Source: Manduca sexta (Eukaryota; Arthropoda; Insecta; Lepidoptera; Sphingidae). From it: a stretch of 64,000 bases of DNA. Below are positions 36,901 to 51,800 of this stretch, piece after piece (within the stretch, counting starts at the first letter, position 1; each line of letters begins with the position of its first letter). The stretch lies in NCBI RefSeq assembly GCF_014839805.1, contig NC_051130.1, forward strand, positions 1,240,001 to 1,304,000. The letters run 5' to 3'. The position numbers were made by a program, and so were the translations under genes. The notes beneath the pieces were generated by a model. The model saw only the letters and a list, made by a program, of their open reading frames with translations. It was not told the origin of the DNA and made no database searches.

Positions 36901-39900
36901 AATAGGCAAGTCTATCATCATATTCAAATTCAATTTCAAACACGTGTATGTTTATATTTACAAGCAATTTCCATTACTAGTTCTGGAATTAAACTTCCAA
37001 CAATCACAACACATCTCAAGTACGCTACTAGACATATATAGACTCACGATAATGCAAATCTAAGCAGTAATAGTATGACAATAGTACAGGTGTTGGCTCA
37101 TTGTTCCGGGTGCAGTCGGTCGCGCGCTATGGGAAAAATCCTGCGCATAACCTTTGCGTAGATCCGCGATAGTGGTGACCACACGCCGCCGCGGGAGAAC
37201 CGCTCACTCGCGCTAATGTTGCGTGAACTTGACAATCTTTATAATCGGCTTTTGGTTTGTCTTTGAGTATTTTGAGATACTATTATAGTATTGTAAAGTT
37301 ATGGAGTTAGATTTTCGGTTCTGGTTAAAAATATCACTCATCTCACTTAATATCAAGTGCTGTGAAGTCAATTTCCTGTGCTATCGACAAAAAAGCATAC
37401 GAATTTATAACTTTGTATCATCTAGTATATATCAATCAATTTCATTCGCTATAATAATACACAATATATCGTCCCTCTAGGTGAATTTGGGCTTTATGAG
37501 GGGCAATACCGGTGTATAACACCTGAAACAATTTTCTTGGATTTCGGTGCGGGAACACAATCTGCGCCTTCTTGTATCATAGACGTAACCCGCTACGCCA
37601 CGAAGGCTGTTAAATATACTAATGGCGTCATAAATATAGTAGATACTAAAACATAAACCTAAATCAGCTCTTTAATAGTTGTAAAATACGTATATTGCCG
37701 AAGTGTATAATCGAAGATGGACTTTATGTATATTTGATTTGATATCAAGTTTATTTAACACAACACGGTAATAAAAATGTAAATTTCATTATGTTTTGCT
37801 ACATTTATTTATCAATTAAAAATTGCTCCACGAAGGTTAATATTTTGTGTACTTGTTTCTTATTCTTAATTTTTATAGCCATAAAGTAATCGGCAATTAT
37901 TTCAAGCAAGTCTATTAAACAAATATAAAGTATTGAAATATTTAAACAATGCCCTGAACTTGTAGAGGAGATTGGAACATTGGTACCGAAAGGTCGCATT
38001 CTGAGAACATGGCGGTGTGCACTCGCTCTCAAATGGGGTTTATTTAAAATAACCGTCTAGTTTGTGCAATGTAATGTGATACATCTCACACGACGCTATC
38101 TCCACCGCGCTTTGGACAGACGCAGACGACCGATTTGTGTAAGCGATAGATTGAAGTATCAAGCTAGGGCTTTTAAACGGTGAGAATTGTCGACCTATTT
38201 GAAGAAAACACTGTCTATCATCAGCTCACATGCTAGGCTCCAGCTGTCTAAAAGGTTACGACACTTCATAGCCTCATAGGAATAGATTTTCGTAAAAAAA
38301 ATATTTATAAAATTAGTATCTGGTTACAAATGTTGAGTTCTTAGTTTTTCATAAATATTCTTTGAATGAGTGTGTCATTTTTCGTTTCTGATTTAAGCCG
38401 GGATGTTTTGTTGTACCGATTATGTCCGCCCGTGTGCGTCAGCCTTTACAGTTCACATATTGTAATGTCCGCGCATTGTACATTAGCGCTTCGAATATTC
38501 CGTGTTGAAATATGATTTATTCGCGCTATTTATGGTTTGTAATGGTGGTAGAGATCAACCGATGACTTTACTACTGAGCTACTTATGGAATGGACGCAAT
38601 TGCTCGTGGAAAACTTAGTGACGAAGTATCGTAAACATAAAGGTTTATCGAATCGCCCCATTGCGTACGCAGTACTTGAGTTGTAAATTGTAAGAATTGA
38701 AAGGAGACTATTTAGGGTGTGAAAGATGTAATTTCGTCTTGACTAATGACAATCAAAATATAAACATTTTCACCTCAATGTTCAATATTTAGTATTGTTT
38801 TGTTACTCGATACGTATGGCAAGCCTTTCTAATCACATCATGGGACAGATATAAACTCAGCAGAGTATCCGGTGCAATGAGATGCATATCCGCCTAACCT
38901 ATAAAAATAAGGCATGAGATTACATATTGTATGGATCTAATATTAATCACTGAAACTATAATAACAGGCTATACTATTATATTCATAATATAATATATTA
39001 TATAGCACTTTTTTTTTATAACAGTCCTCTATGGCATCCTTCAAATCGCAGTGTGGATAAATTGATTGTCAATTTTGGTTTACGCTGTCTGAATTTTCAA
39101 TTTTGACAGATTATTCCATTCAATTTCGATTGGTCACGGTTCGAGGCCTGACAACATGTTCATTGATCATTTTAGCATAATCTAGTGAATAGACATGATA
39201 AATCATGGATATTTAAGCACTATTATCGTCCGCTCGTTTATAAAATCACTCTTGTTCCACAGCTTGAAGGACATTACAGGTAGTGTAATTTAGAACTATT
39301 AAACATCTAATGTGTTAGAGCGTCGAGGACTAAATTCGATTGTCTACAAAGAGATTATCGTATTTGGAAAATATTCGATTTAGATACTGTTCATTTTAAA
39401 CCCATAAAAAGTTAATAAATGAAGGTTTTTAATGGTTTTGATAGCAAACAGCACTCAGATAAGGAAAATATGAAAATCTATTTTTTGATACTATAGTTTT
39501 GCTTAGGCATCGAATCTTGTTTAATATGGCTTTTAAATAACTTAACATTACAACCTACGAAACTTTTTTGTCAAAGTAGGCAACCGAGCAAGCAATCCGC
39601 TTGATGGTATACGACACACGTCGCCCATAGACTAAAGCAATGCCAAGGGCCCAGACAAGCCGTTGCCTTCTTTAACTGACAAGCTGAGAGTTACTAAAGT
39701 TGTTGAAGCAACTACAGGATGACAGTAATACATACGCACCAGCTGCAATTTTAGTTATTCAATATCACATAAAATGATATGAAAATAATCACAATGTATG
39801 AACGGATGAATGATGACAATATAATTTTCATTTAATTCAAGCAATTTCTGAGTTAAAAATGTTACGTTATGTCATTTAAAAAGAATCTAAACTAAATATA

Positions 39901-40390
39901 ATTATATCAATTATTATAATAGGAACATCATGATGATTTGCAAAATATGAACAGATGAGACAATCGTTGGATTCTTATAGATTATACTTAAAACTACTTC
40001 AAAGCATAGCGACAGCGAACAACTGGTAACTTGTCCTACATTCGATAACCAATTAGGTATTTAATATGTCTTTCTTGGGATTGGAAGCCTGCGCCTTATA
40101 TGAAATAGTGCAGAAATAACTTTCCCAGACTTTGGGTGCCTCTCTGCCTACCCCGGATGCAGGCCTAAGATGTTACTAAATGAATCTGGCGTCACAGCTT
40201 CAGTTCTCGTGGGAGAGGTGACGGTTCATTCTCGTGTGCTAATGAATGTCTCGAAATTTATCGCGGCGAGTACTCAACGCGCGATAAACTTCTGGACATG
40301 CTGTGAACTGTACACGGTAAAGCAACTCAGTTAAAGCAGGACAGTTAACGTTATATAAAGGGGTAGGTAGAGAGAAACAAAAAGACAGGA

Positions 40391-40628
40391 TTACGCCTTT
40401 ATCCTCGTAGGTGCAAGCAGAGGTTGAACTAAAAACACCACATTTCGCCATATTGTTTGAGTCATCCTATAATGTCATAAGGGCGAGCTTATCGCCTATT
40501 CGGGAACAAATTCCAGAGGCCGGGTTGATATTGAGTCGAAAAATTCAATGTCTCTTCCTTTCCCGGGATTTGAACCCGAGACCGCAGAGCGGTGTCGTAC
40601 TGCGCAATATAACTACACCACCGAGGCA
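40391..40628 (-). mobile_element. tRNA-derived SINE, second family
   Basis: On the minus strand it has a tRNA-like head starting 'tgcctcggtggtgtagtt', a box-B-like 'cgggttcaaatcccggg' near 40563-40579 and a diverged body ending 'ataaaggcgtaat'. It is more diverged than 10862-11108. Confidence 0.7.
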
Positions 40629-41309
40629 GTAAAACGTAGGTAAGGATGTAATTAATCCACCTATGATTCGCAGAACTTACACGTCAAATTCAATGCGTCA
40701 AAATATGTTAAAATAAGTAAATCGCGGTATTACAAAAGCAACAGCTAGTAAATATTTGTTAACATCTCCTTTTCCAAGTAAGTACATCCTGGAGATAAAA
40801 TGTAGCCTATAGCAAATGGAAATACAGAATAACAGTTTCAGACATTAATAGCGCATTTAAAAACCTCATCAGAATAGTATGACAAAGGTATATGTATATT
40901 TCAAAATAGAAATACAAGCGAGTCGTTCGCCATATTTGTCAATATTTCAGTTTCCAAAAGGTGTAGGGCGATGCACGGTATATTGCGTGCATTTATTTGA
41001 CAAACCCTTTCAAATAATTAACTCTAAAGGTCTGTGCAATTATTATTTCTGTTACATAGGAAATGGTTCGTGTATTGTTTGTCACGAATGGTTTTCATAT
41101 TTTTTAATTAAACTTTTTGTTAGAATTTCGTAATTTAATGGGTTTTGGTAATCTTCCAATGCTATAGTAGATTGAGTATTAAGTGTTCAATTTTTTTTTT
41201 GCTTTGAATGACGAAACTTGCTTGCCTTTGACTTTGAGTGGGAAGCGATACAACCATCCATAAACAGTAGAAACGCCATTCAACAGCTTGAATTATAAAG
41301 TATTGTTTT

Positions 41310-41520
41310 GTATTCTACTGCGCTCGCCATCCTGAGACATGAGATGTTAAGTCTCATTATGTCCAGTAGTTACACTAGGTACACTGTCCTTCAAACTGGA
41401 ACATAACAGTGACTACACACTACTGCTTGGCGGCCGAAAGACATTGGGGTGGTACCTACCCAGGCGGATTCTCACTATGCATATGACAGACCTACCACCA
41501 GTGTGTTAGATATGGTTTTC
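41310..41520 (+). repeat. Dispersed repeat, family shared with 1622-1822
   Basis: It contains 'ccttcaaactggaac', 'cacactactgcttggcgg' and 'ggtacctacccaggcgg'. The order matches 1622-1822 but divergence is high. No coding capacity. Confidence 0.5.
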
Positions 41521-41713
41521 ATTTTTAATAAAGCGTATTAGATAGTAAGTAGTGCATGGAAATATAATGCCGATTTATCAAATACTATTTTGTATAAGTA
41601 ATATTAACATTAGATCGCATTCTGTTGCCTGAAAATAGCAATAAATACCGTCACTTATAGACATGGGACCTAATATAGCTATTAAAACCCATGTTTTATA
41701 TATCCACTACTTT

Positions 41714-41759
41714 TTTTTCCTGTTCCAGGGTAGGCAGAGCTACTCTGGAACAGGAAAAA
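41714..41759. other. Strong hairpin with 20-bp stem
   Basis: tttttcctgttccag pairs perfectly with its complement 16 bases later, and the stem continues inward through one G-T and four standard pairs to a 6-base loop. It stands alone in non-coding DNA. It could be a small-RNA precursor-like fold or an inverted copy of a short repeat. Confidence 0.6.
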
Positions 41760-42989
41760 GGCATAAAAATATGTACCCATGTATCTTTGTAAAGGTTAGA
41801 ATGATGAGACCGAGCCCGGTGTCTGATGGTAAACCCTACCACTGCATACAATCAGTAACACCAGAAGCTATAATAATTGTAGTAAGTACCTCACTTCATC
41901 CGTCACCTTGTGACATCACATATTAAGATATTCACAGACGAATATAATCACAAGCAAAAAACCTAATAAATACTGAAATGCTAAGTCAAATGATTTATAA
42001 AGACAACATTATTATAACAATTGTTTTTCCTAGAAAATCACTTATAACTAGGGTGACAATCACTTCAAGTATAATTAAAAATGCAGGTTAAAACTGCTGA
42101 TAAAGAAAAAATATTTTATTTTAGTAATCTTAGCTTAAAATTAATGTATTAACATAAAAATCATTACGGGTTAACTATAAATACATTTCCGTTTTGTTAG
42201 GGTCAATTATTTTTTTACGCAATCACACGTTCCAGCCTTCTACATTACAAATTTAACATGACAAGTATATTTTCTCTAAACATCTATATCATTTTAGAAT
42301 CATTGATCGTATTGTGTAGATCATAAAAATAAAATCAATTTCATGTACAATCAGCAAAGTTGGCGGTCGACCACCCTAAGGGTTAAAATAACTTGGCAAA
42401 TTTGTTTTACTACGTTGGGAGGCGGGGTTTGGGATCGATTGCATAGATCGATATCAGTCGTAAGTCTGTTGGCTACCTGCAATGACGTTACGTAACACTA
42501 CCGAACCGCTGTTGAGTGTATAATAGAAAACGAAATAAAATTGATGCGCGCACGTCTATGCTATGACGATAATTCCTATACTTGTAAGATGCATATCGTC
42601 GGCGTAAGGAATAATAACAAAAAGTTTTATAGTTTGGAGACAATCGCGATTTACAGTGTTTATATTGTTAAAATTTTGGCATTATTTTTTTTTTAATAAA
42701 ATAGAAACGACATTATGTTAATTATTTTATATCATCATATTATATGCCTGATTACCTTCTTTTTAACTTTTAACAAACCAAACTTTATGTTGTATTAAAA
42801 AAATAATCATTTTAAAGATTATATCGATTCAACTACCGTGCGTCATTCATGACTTTTTAGGTTATGTTGAGAGATAATTAAATAAAAATAAGTTTTTAAG
42901 TTTTTTTTTAAGTGTTACTACTACTATATATTATTTTTTTAATTGAGTGTTATATAAGTATATATATGTAAATTAAATATATAATAATT

Positions 42990-44414
42990 GTTTTGTTGTT
43001 TTCATTGTGGTAAGTTTTGTTTGTGGCTCGTTCAGTGTTTTGTCGTGTGTTTGTTGACATCCGTTAATTGTTAATTGTGTTTAAAGGATGGAGTTTGATG
43101 TTAATGATCGTAGGCCGGAGCCCGATCCTCCACCAGATGCTGGTAAAATATTTTCAAGCTGCTCATAATGCGACGCTTAGTAACATTGGAAACCAGAAAG
43201 GTTTACTCCCTCCCCGTCTCCATCTCCTTCTACGGCCTCATATGTAGCATCTTATGTTACCTCAGCCGCCCCTAGCCTTCCTCAAGTTAATTCAAATAAA
43301 ATAAATATTTTAAAAATAATTAAAAAAGACAGTCCAATTTTAAAGAAAAAAGGTCGTCTAATAATTCAGCATTACATTTACAAAAGCTTTATCAAATTCA
43401 AATTTAAGTGAAGATACATTAATTATTAATAAAGATAAATCTCCGAATGCTTCATCTTCAGGTTCTTCCAATATGGATACTTCCCCTTCTCAGCCTCAAG
43501 GTCAAGTTCTTCCGCTCACAAGGTCAAGGTACTCCAGTAGTGATTGTGGTCCCTTTATTGTTTACGTGGAGTTAGCTGAATCCTCCCCTACAAACGGGGC
43601 CACATTACACCCTATCAAGTTTGGCGCTTTCCTTTATAAAAACAAATTAACTAGTGTTTTGCAGGACGGCATTAAAAAATTGGGCGCAATAGACTTTCTG
43701 TAACGTTTAAAACGGCTAATGATGCGAACAAATTTATTGATAATCCAATTTTTCTTTAAATAAATATAAAGTTTATATCCCTCTCATAACATTTCCCGCA
43801 TTGGTTTGATTAGAGGAATACCTATTGAGTGGACGCAAAATGAAATAATTGAATTAGTTCAACTCCCCTGAATCGGGTAGTATAATCAAAACTCGTAGGC
43901 TTAGTAGGAAAATTTCTTCCCCTGAAGGTTCTAGTTGGGTTCCTACCCAAACTGTCGTCATTACTTTTGACGGCCAAGTGCTGCCCTAAAGAAATATATT
44001 GCTGCTATCCACTGTTACACGTTGAACAATATGTATATCCAACCCTCCAATGTTATAATTGCTGTAGGTTTTGGGCACACTCGTGCACAGTGCAGATCTA
44101 AACCCAGATGTTATAAATGCACAGAAAATCACTCTGGAGATTCTTGCACTGTGGAGGATTCTGATGCTCTTTGCATTTTTTGTGCAGGGCATCATTTCGC
44201 AATTAATAAAACCTGCGTGGAGCATAATAGGCAAGCAAATATTAAAAAATTTATGTCTTCCCACAATGTTTCTTATCAATCAGCAATGTCAAATTTTCCT
44301 TCGACACAAAAGTCTTATGCCAACGTATTATCATCCTCCCTAATCCATCTCCGCATTTAACCCCTTCTTCATCTCACGTATACTGACAGTCAATCCTCTG
44401 CCTCTAAGTCCTAT
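42990..44414 (+). mobile_element. Jockey/I-type non-LTR retrotransposon, 5' part
   Basis: A T/G-rich leader from about 42990 precedes an ORF1 start at 43088. The element runs into the gap at 44415, so ORF2 (endonuclease and reverse transcriptase) is not visible. The 5' boundary is approximate. Confidence 0.65.
43088..44414 (+). pseudogene. Gag-like ORF1 with zinc knuckles, frameshifted
   Basis: Gag-like ORF1 proteins of Jockey/I elements bind the element's RNA. Translation begins MEFDVNDRRPEPDPPPDAG and soon hits a stop in that frame. A later fragment at 43473-43703 contains DCGPFIVYVELAESS, typical of this ORF1 type. The C-terminal part has CCHC-like knuckles: the first (near 44050-44090) is split by a one-base shift, the second reads CYKCTENHSGDSC and the third CIFCAGHHFAINKTC. 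At least three frame changes and stops are needed, so this copy is dead unless the base calls are wrong. Confidence 0.75.
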
Positions 44415-44914
44415 NNNNNNNNNNNNNNNNNNNNNNNNNNNNNNNNNNNNNNNNNNNNNNNNNNNNNNNNNNNNNNNNNNNNNNNNNNNNNNNNNNNNNN
44501 NNNNNNNNNNNNNNNNNNNNNNNNNNNNNNNNNNNNNNNNNNNNNNNNNNNNNNNNNNNNNNNNNNNNNNNNNNNNNNNNNNNNNNNNNNNNNNNNNNNN
44601 NNNNNNNNNNNNNNNNNNNNNNNNNNNNNNNNNNNNNNNNNNNNNNNNNNNNNNNNNNNNNNNNNNNNNNNNNNNNNNNNNNNNNNNNNNNNNNNNNNNN
44701 NNNNNNNNNNNNNNNNNNNNNNNNNNNNNNNNNNNNNNNNNNNNNNNNNNNNNNNNNNNNNNNNNNNNNNNNNNNNNNNNNNNNNNNNNNNNNNNNNNNN
44801 NNNNNNNNNNNNNNNNNNNNNNNNNNNNNNNNNNNNNNNNNNNNNNNNNNNNNNNNNNNNNNNNNNNNNNNNNNNNNNNNNNNNNNNNNNNNNNNNNNNN
44901 NNNNNNNNNNNNNN
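44415..44914. other. Assembly gap of 500 N
   Basis: A placeholder gap of exactly 500 N. Homology of contig 3 to arm A begins at the first base after it (44915). Exon 1 of the second cuticle gene copy would fall here or be absent. Confidence 0.98.
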
Positions 44915-45879
44915 CAAACCAGAAGACACCTTAGCGTGATGACATACCATACCGCTTCGGTCATAGATCTTAGGATTCATTTGGGACTTGTTTAACACTG
45001 ACGCTAGTATGCACCACTTATGAGGCTTATCTATACTTAGGGTGACGAATGCAGTTCTTGTTCATAGTTGAGGCTAGTGATGCTAATAAGCTTGGTGTGT
45101 ACTGCGGTGAGAAAACTTTGTCTTGTTTTTCAGTTGTGTAAAACGAAGGCAAAACGTAGTCGCGGGAAAATTTCAGAGATATAAGATTAATGTAAAAAAC
45201 GATTTGAACAGAATATAATGAAATGGTTGTGTAAAGTTAGTACTGCTATAAAATCAAGAATATAAGCATTTCTAATAATTTTTCATGTTTGTAACCTAAA
45301 TATTGCACCTAGCATGGTTTAGACTTTTTAAAATATGTTACTGACTATCGCGCATGTGAAAACGTCAGTTAGTCGCATAACAAAGAGTCGAAAGTATTAA
45401 TTGTTGATTCCAAACATATTTATAATTGGGAATCAAACCCACGGTTTCTCGTGTAGCCGACACCCGCGGAGCTGCGAAACTGTTTGTATTGCTCTAGTAA
45501 AAATAAAATAATTATGTAAATGATCAGGCATAAAAACTACTAATACCGTTTCTAAGCATAATGTAGTATGTTTTTATTATGTCAATTTCTAGGTCAAGTT
45601 TATAATTATCCTTAAGGAGTATTAATTTATGCAGTAATTCAAGATCCACTGCACTCCATTTATGTCTTGTTTATGCTTATTTTTTACTGTTACAATGTAA
45701 AGAAGAGCGCATAAAACATGTTTAGAATTAAAAGGAAGATAGGGACAAGATTCAGTTTAATTCTTTAGCTACATACTGCGTCGTAAGGAACCAAATTTCC
45801 AATACCAAAATTCTATGTGATTAGGATTTCTTGTGTCTCCTCAATTAGTATATATTAATTATATACATTTCGCCCACAG

Positions 45880-48800
45880 TTCGTCTTCCTTATGTCCTCG
45901 GTGTCTGCTTGGCAGATCGCCTCGACAACAAGTACCTGCCGCCCAGAGGCAACGCAGGCGCGGGCTTCGGGCCTGGCTTCGGAGGAGCCGGACCTAAAGG
46001 GGCAACAGCAGCTTCGGAGGCGCTGGCTCCGGTTTCGGAGGTGCCGGATCAGGTTTTGGCGGCGCGGGATCGGGCTTTGGAGGGTGGTGCCGGAGGCGCT
46101 TTTGGCCATGGAGGCGCGGGATCTGGCTTCGGCGGCCAGGCTGGAGGATACAGCGGCGCTGGCGGAGCCGGCGGCTAGCAGCGGTGGAGCTAGCGGACAA
46201 TACAGCGGCCGAGGTGGCGCCGCTGCTCCGCTGACGCTAACGCAGATCCTCAGACTGAACAATGAGGTGACAGCCGAAGGGTTCGCCCTACGACTTCGAG
46301 ACCTCCAACGGCATCCGCGCTGACGCTCAGGGAGTGGCCACCAACGGCGTGCAGTCGCAGGGCAGCTTCGCTTACAAGGGCGACGACGGCCAAGACTACA
46401 GCATCACCTACACTGCTGATGAGAACGGGTTCGTGCCCCAAGGCGCTCACCTCCCCACCCCGCCCCCGATCCCTGAGGAGATCCTCAAGTCTTTGGAACA
46501 GAACGCTCGCGACGAAGCTGCCGGTATTGTTGACGATGGTGAGTGATTTTTTATTACTTGCTACGTTCTAAAATCATAATATTATACTATAAGTTGTTTA
46601 TCATATTAGAAGTTATTACAGTTTTGTAATTTAGAACTGGTATAATATTCCGTACTATTGTTCTACTATAAATATTACTAGTAAAATCACCGAATCATTC
46701 ATCAAATAATCATAAAGTGACACTCAGAGTAAATTAAAACCCATTAGTATCAACCCAATCGCAGTAATTTTTGCACAAAACTAATTTCATTAAAGTATAT
46801 TTCTGCACGCAAGAAACTAAAACATCTTTATAAGCATCAAGTCCTAATGAACCTTAATCGCCAGTGGTTCAGAATGAGTGCTTTGTCAGACAAAAAACCA
46901 TTGTTCATAAAAATCATCAGATTTAAATGTGGAATTAATGTTACACTAGAATTGAAAAAACATACAATTTATTTCTTGTGAGCTTTGCAGGATTCTTAAT
47001 ACGTTAACCACAACTTAACCTTGCCTCGACTATTTGCCGCACTTATTGATCTGATGAGTAGGTATAATTCCACTTGAAAGTGGGACGCGTCTACGATTAT
47101 TACAACGGATACACCGAAAATTAGGAAACATTTGCGTAACTGAATAACAACTGTGTAACATTTTGTCAAAATCCTAGCAATTATATGCAATAAAGCTTCC
47201 ACCCACCATCAGTCAGCTTAAAGATGCCAATTAACTACTTAAGTACTGGCACGAAACACCTTTAACTAAACGAGTAATCATCTTATTATTGATATCTCAT
47301 CACTTTTTCTCACTTGACATTTGACCTTAATAGAGTAATATTGCTCTAATAATAAACGCGGCCCAGTATCTGATGAGTTACAAAATGACGTGAGATCAGC
47401 TGTTGCATCAAGCGTCGTGACCGGTTTGGATATAATTCGATAATTAAATAATAGCCGACTAACGATAAATGTTTTGACAGGCATCATAATTTACTTACTA
47501 ATGACCGCAACCTCGCGGATTGCAGCTAACATGATGCCATTTACGGGACGAGATAAAAACTAGCCGCATCAGAGACGAGCCGATGCGCTCGAGACAGCAA
47601 GCGTAAAGATTTAAATAACTGGGTCGGCAGTTCACGTTTCGAACGTATTGGGGCATTTAAATGAGGCATATCTTCGTTAGTTTGCGAAACACTTGGGAAT
47701 TTAATGCATAGAAACTGATGCAAACGACTTAAATGTGGTAATGTCGGCTGCATGCGCCCATCACACACCAACCGGGCTGCGCGCGGCTTGGGATGGGAAC
47801 TATTGAGTACCCGGTTGTTATAGTTTCAGTTTAATGTATTATCAGGTATGTTCACATTTCAAACATTGCTGATCCCTTCATCTTATTGTTCAAAACATGC
47901 TCAATATTTTTAAAAATGTAGTTTAATGTATTCTCAGGTATGTTCACATTTCAAACATTGCTGATCATTCCATCTTATCGTTCAAAACATGCTCAATATT
48001 TTAGAAATGTAGTTTTCATGACCAACTTTGTGTTTGGCCTGAAATTACTGCCTGAAGTTAGAAAACTACACACTCACTACACATTTTCTTCAGTTTATTA
48101 GTTTTGATAACTTTACTGTATAAATTACCTACAAGGCAATTATATAGACTAAAGATTTTGTTTCGTCCTTATATTATATTGTTTGCCCTCATTACCCGAA
48201 TGGACAATGCACATGCACCGTGCATATAGACGTTCTAAACAATGAATTTAAAATTCATTATTAATTCTGCCGTATTTATATTATCTATCTAATTGAATAT
48301 ATTGAATACAGTTAGCTTTCATTACAAGTAGAGCTTTACGTGATGTCGTGCCGTGACTGTTAAGGCGTGGTGAGACGGGTATCGATGTAAAGGTCACCTC
48401 TAAATGTCTTACACTATTGTTTATTTTACTGCATATTTGTTTGAAGGGCTTTTATAAAGCCTCGAGAGCTTTTATGGTGGTAAGACTGAAGTAATTTTAT
48501 AATTATACTATAATTCCACTTTTCTGGTCTGATATTTAGGTTTTCTTAAAGAGTGAAAGAGGCCTTAGAAGCATGGAATATTTTTTTTATATCAAGGCAT
48601 TTTCCGGGATTTAATTTGGTATATAGAAGGAGGCTTGCCTCGAGTGCATTACGGGATGAAAATCATAACAAGAAATATTTTTTTTTGTACGTGTACCTAT
48701 CTCTTAGGCAATTACTCCATCAGCCTATATGTGTTATATAAGTTATTATAAGTTCTATAGATATCTTGTTATGAAATATTTTGGTAGCTAACAGATTGTT

Positions 48801-51800
48801 AACAAATAATTTACTTCAACATATTAATTTAGTTTTACCTTCCGCCATTACAAATAGCGAATTAGGAGCATTACGTTGCACCATCGTACCGCCTCTAATG
48901 TTCTTAATGAACGCACGGGAACTTTGTAGTTTCTAATGACTACTGCGCGCTCGATGCAGACTCTATCTTGGTAATGACTAGTTTCGCAAGCAATGTACAT
49001 CGTGCCCCTAAAATTTACGAACGAAAGTGGATTTATAAATGGTGCTTGGTGCAATGTTGATCTAATAGGGAGTCAAGGGTCATGTCATTTGCGTAGATTT
49101 GTAAAACATGTCGAGTTGTAGAGTTATTGCGTCTGTATGGGGATTAAGGACAAGTTATTACTATAAGGCTTTCATTGATATGAAAAAAATGATGTCAATT
49201 TTTCGGGGTTAGGTTAGAATGGTGTACTTTTCTATATTCGACTATAGGGCTTAAATAAGTTACACTCGGTTGCAGCAGTTGTACCTACGCCCTTTTTACT
49301 GCAGATGGGAGCTTTTGTTATAATGTATTGTAATTTGTTCGTAAAAAAGGTTTTCCTTATGATTATATTAGTTAATGATGACTACGAGATGATGCGCTTA
49401 CTGTTCTTAAATCGTATTAGAATGTAAAATATTAAGGGATACAAATATAGGTAGAGTCCTAACTGAGTCAGAACACGAGTAAAACCTAGATAAAAACAAT
49501 TAAGACTTAACTCCAAAGCATTTCAGTTTCATAATGCAGTCTAATTTCAATAAGTTACCTAATTCTGTACGCAGTAGAGTCGTAAATCGGAGCGCGGGAT
49601 CATTTTCTCACGTTTTGTAATTTCTTATGGGAACAAGAACAAAACACTCTAAAGATAATTACATAGACATTTAAGGCGGTTTGTGCACGAATGGAATTGG
49701 GTTGAAATCTAAGTCTAGTAACATTCATAGACTTTGAAAATCTTGAAAAATAATTCATCTTCGTCAGTGTCAAGGTCTGTTTTCAATTTTAACTAGAGCT
49801 TTGCAATTCATAGTTCTTGATTAGATAGTATTTTTTTGCTTAGGCTAGTAAACTAGCAAATTTGCTGATACTATGTGATCATCGTCCATAAAAACACAAG
49901 ATTAGGCTACAGCCCTAAAAGAAAGGACAATGGTGTAGTATTTAGTACACGTCAAGAGAGCCCTAATTACCATTTAATACTAGACGTATACTCTCCCTAG
50001 TATTTGGCATAAAGCTAAGCTGTAGACCCGGAATCACACCCGATCCGTCACTACACGTCGGCTGTTGATAGACGTCGGCAGCTAGTTACGTGTTACGCTA
50101 AGCTTGCATTTAGGAAAGTGCTCTTATGCGTATTGTTGTTGAGTAACAGAAAAGAGCTAAATATATTCATGGTGTAGCGCATGATGAGCCGGTCGTGAAT
50201 AGTCTCGGGTTTGATTCCTGCATAATATTTGACTGGAAAAAAATAATACGATACAATTTTATCTTAATGTACATTTAGATAAGTATGCCAGAATCGTGCA
50301 AAGTGGCAATCCATACTCTATACCTACGCTATGAGATAAAGGCGTAATTCTATGTAAGTATGTACATTTCGGGAAGCAAACAACAAAACTTAACTAAGAA
50401 CATCTTCTTTTTCGACGAACCTAGTTCAGGCTAAGATGCTACAAGGTATTGTAGATATTTGCTTACATTTTTTCATTTTCCGTAAAATAGGACTTTATTT
50501 GCTAGAGTAGATGACAGGTGGCCCCTTCTAAGTCATGTAATCCTATTACCAATCTAATCCTTTCTAACTAGATTCGCGAAGTCATCGACCCTTTCAAAAA
50601 TATTAAAATAAATAATGTTCTTCGTGATAGTAGAATTCTCATCGATCATCGTTAGCAGGATGTGTAATTATGCGCTCCGAATAACAACTCACTATGAACT
50701 TTGACTCGCTCGAAACGGTATTAAATTAGTCACTATTATATGTAGATAAATTTTGGTACTAGAACATTTTGTATCGCTACACCACTTTAGACCTCGGCTA
50801 TTGTGTTCCGGGATCAGTTTGTGTACCTAGATTAAAACAAAGGCGACAATTATGTCGAATTATCTCTGGTCAGTCACTATCTGGAGCCTACTCCACTCAA
50901 CATCAGGTGGAGGAGTTCCTTTGAAAAATACATATAAAAAAAACATTGCAAATTATATTTATTTTTAACTTTAGCTTACAAGTTCGATTGTATTAAAGTC
51001 ATACTTGTCACACTGGCAATGTTCCAGCTCAAAAACCTTCTTATAGCTTAATATAGGAGTTATTCTAACTTTGTGCCATTTATTTTATCTCTCAACAGTC
51101 TATAATTATGGTTACTGTGAATAGAGGTTGGAAGTTCCTTTCATATGAGAGCGGATGTGGCCGGTAGGTTAACGAGTAGCCTTGTGACTCCGATGCGTAC
51201 TGTGCCGCCGAAGGAAGCGGAACAGTGACAATAATTCATCTATTAAATTCATTTTCACTATATTTTCTACTTAACTTAATAGCTAATGGTAATGTTTTCT
51301 TTTTTATAGCGGTGCGTCATATTGGTAAATTTTAAAATGTGAAATAAATAGAAGGATATATATTATGTATAAATTGTCTTAGAGGCAACCACCGATTCAA
51401 CTATATACCCTCAAAGTGTAGATTATTACTGTATCCAAGTGCCGTCATTACAAGTTTCAATTTCCAATATCTTATTGAAGTTTTCGAATTTTTATTTGAA
51501 AACATACTTTTTTGATATATACTATAAAATATTCAACGAGAGTGAATCCAAAACGCCACTCTCGCGACCTCGCAGCCCAATTCGAAAATAATAACACACA
51601 AATATGTAACATTGCGTATGTTAAGTCTGTCTGTTGCACAATCGAACAATGGCGCGACTGATTGTTTTACATCTTTACATTACATACATTTATATTTACT
51701 TTGTCTGAAATTATGTTTCAATCTTTTGATTTATTACAACAAAAAATGTATTGTACATCTATATTATTACGATAGTAAAGTAACCGCAGTGATTTATATA

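Larger units (their letters stand above)
32796..42990. other. Upstream and intergenic DNA, no gene recognised
   Basis: About 10 kb without a convincing coding segment. Repeats at 33835-33965, 40391-40628, 41310-41520 and a hairpin at 41714-41759 are listed separately. GC-richer islands at 36490-36560 and 37110-37220 have no assigned meaning. Confidence 0.5.
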
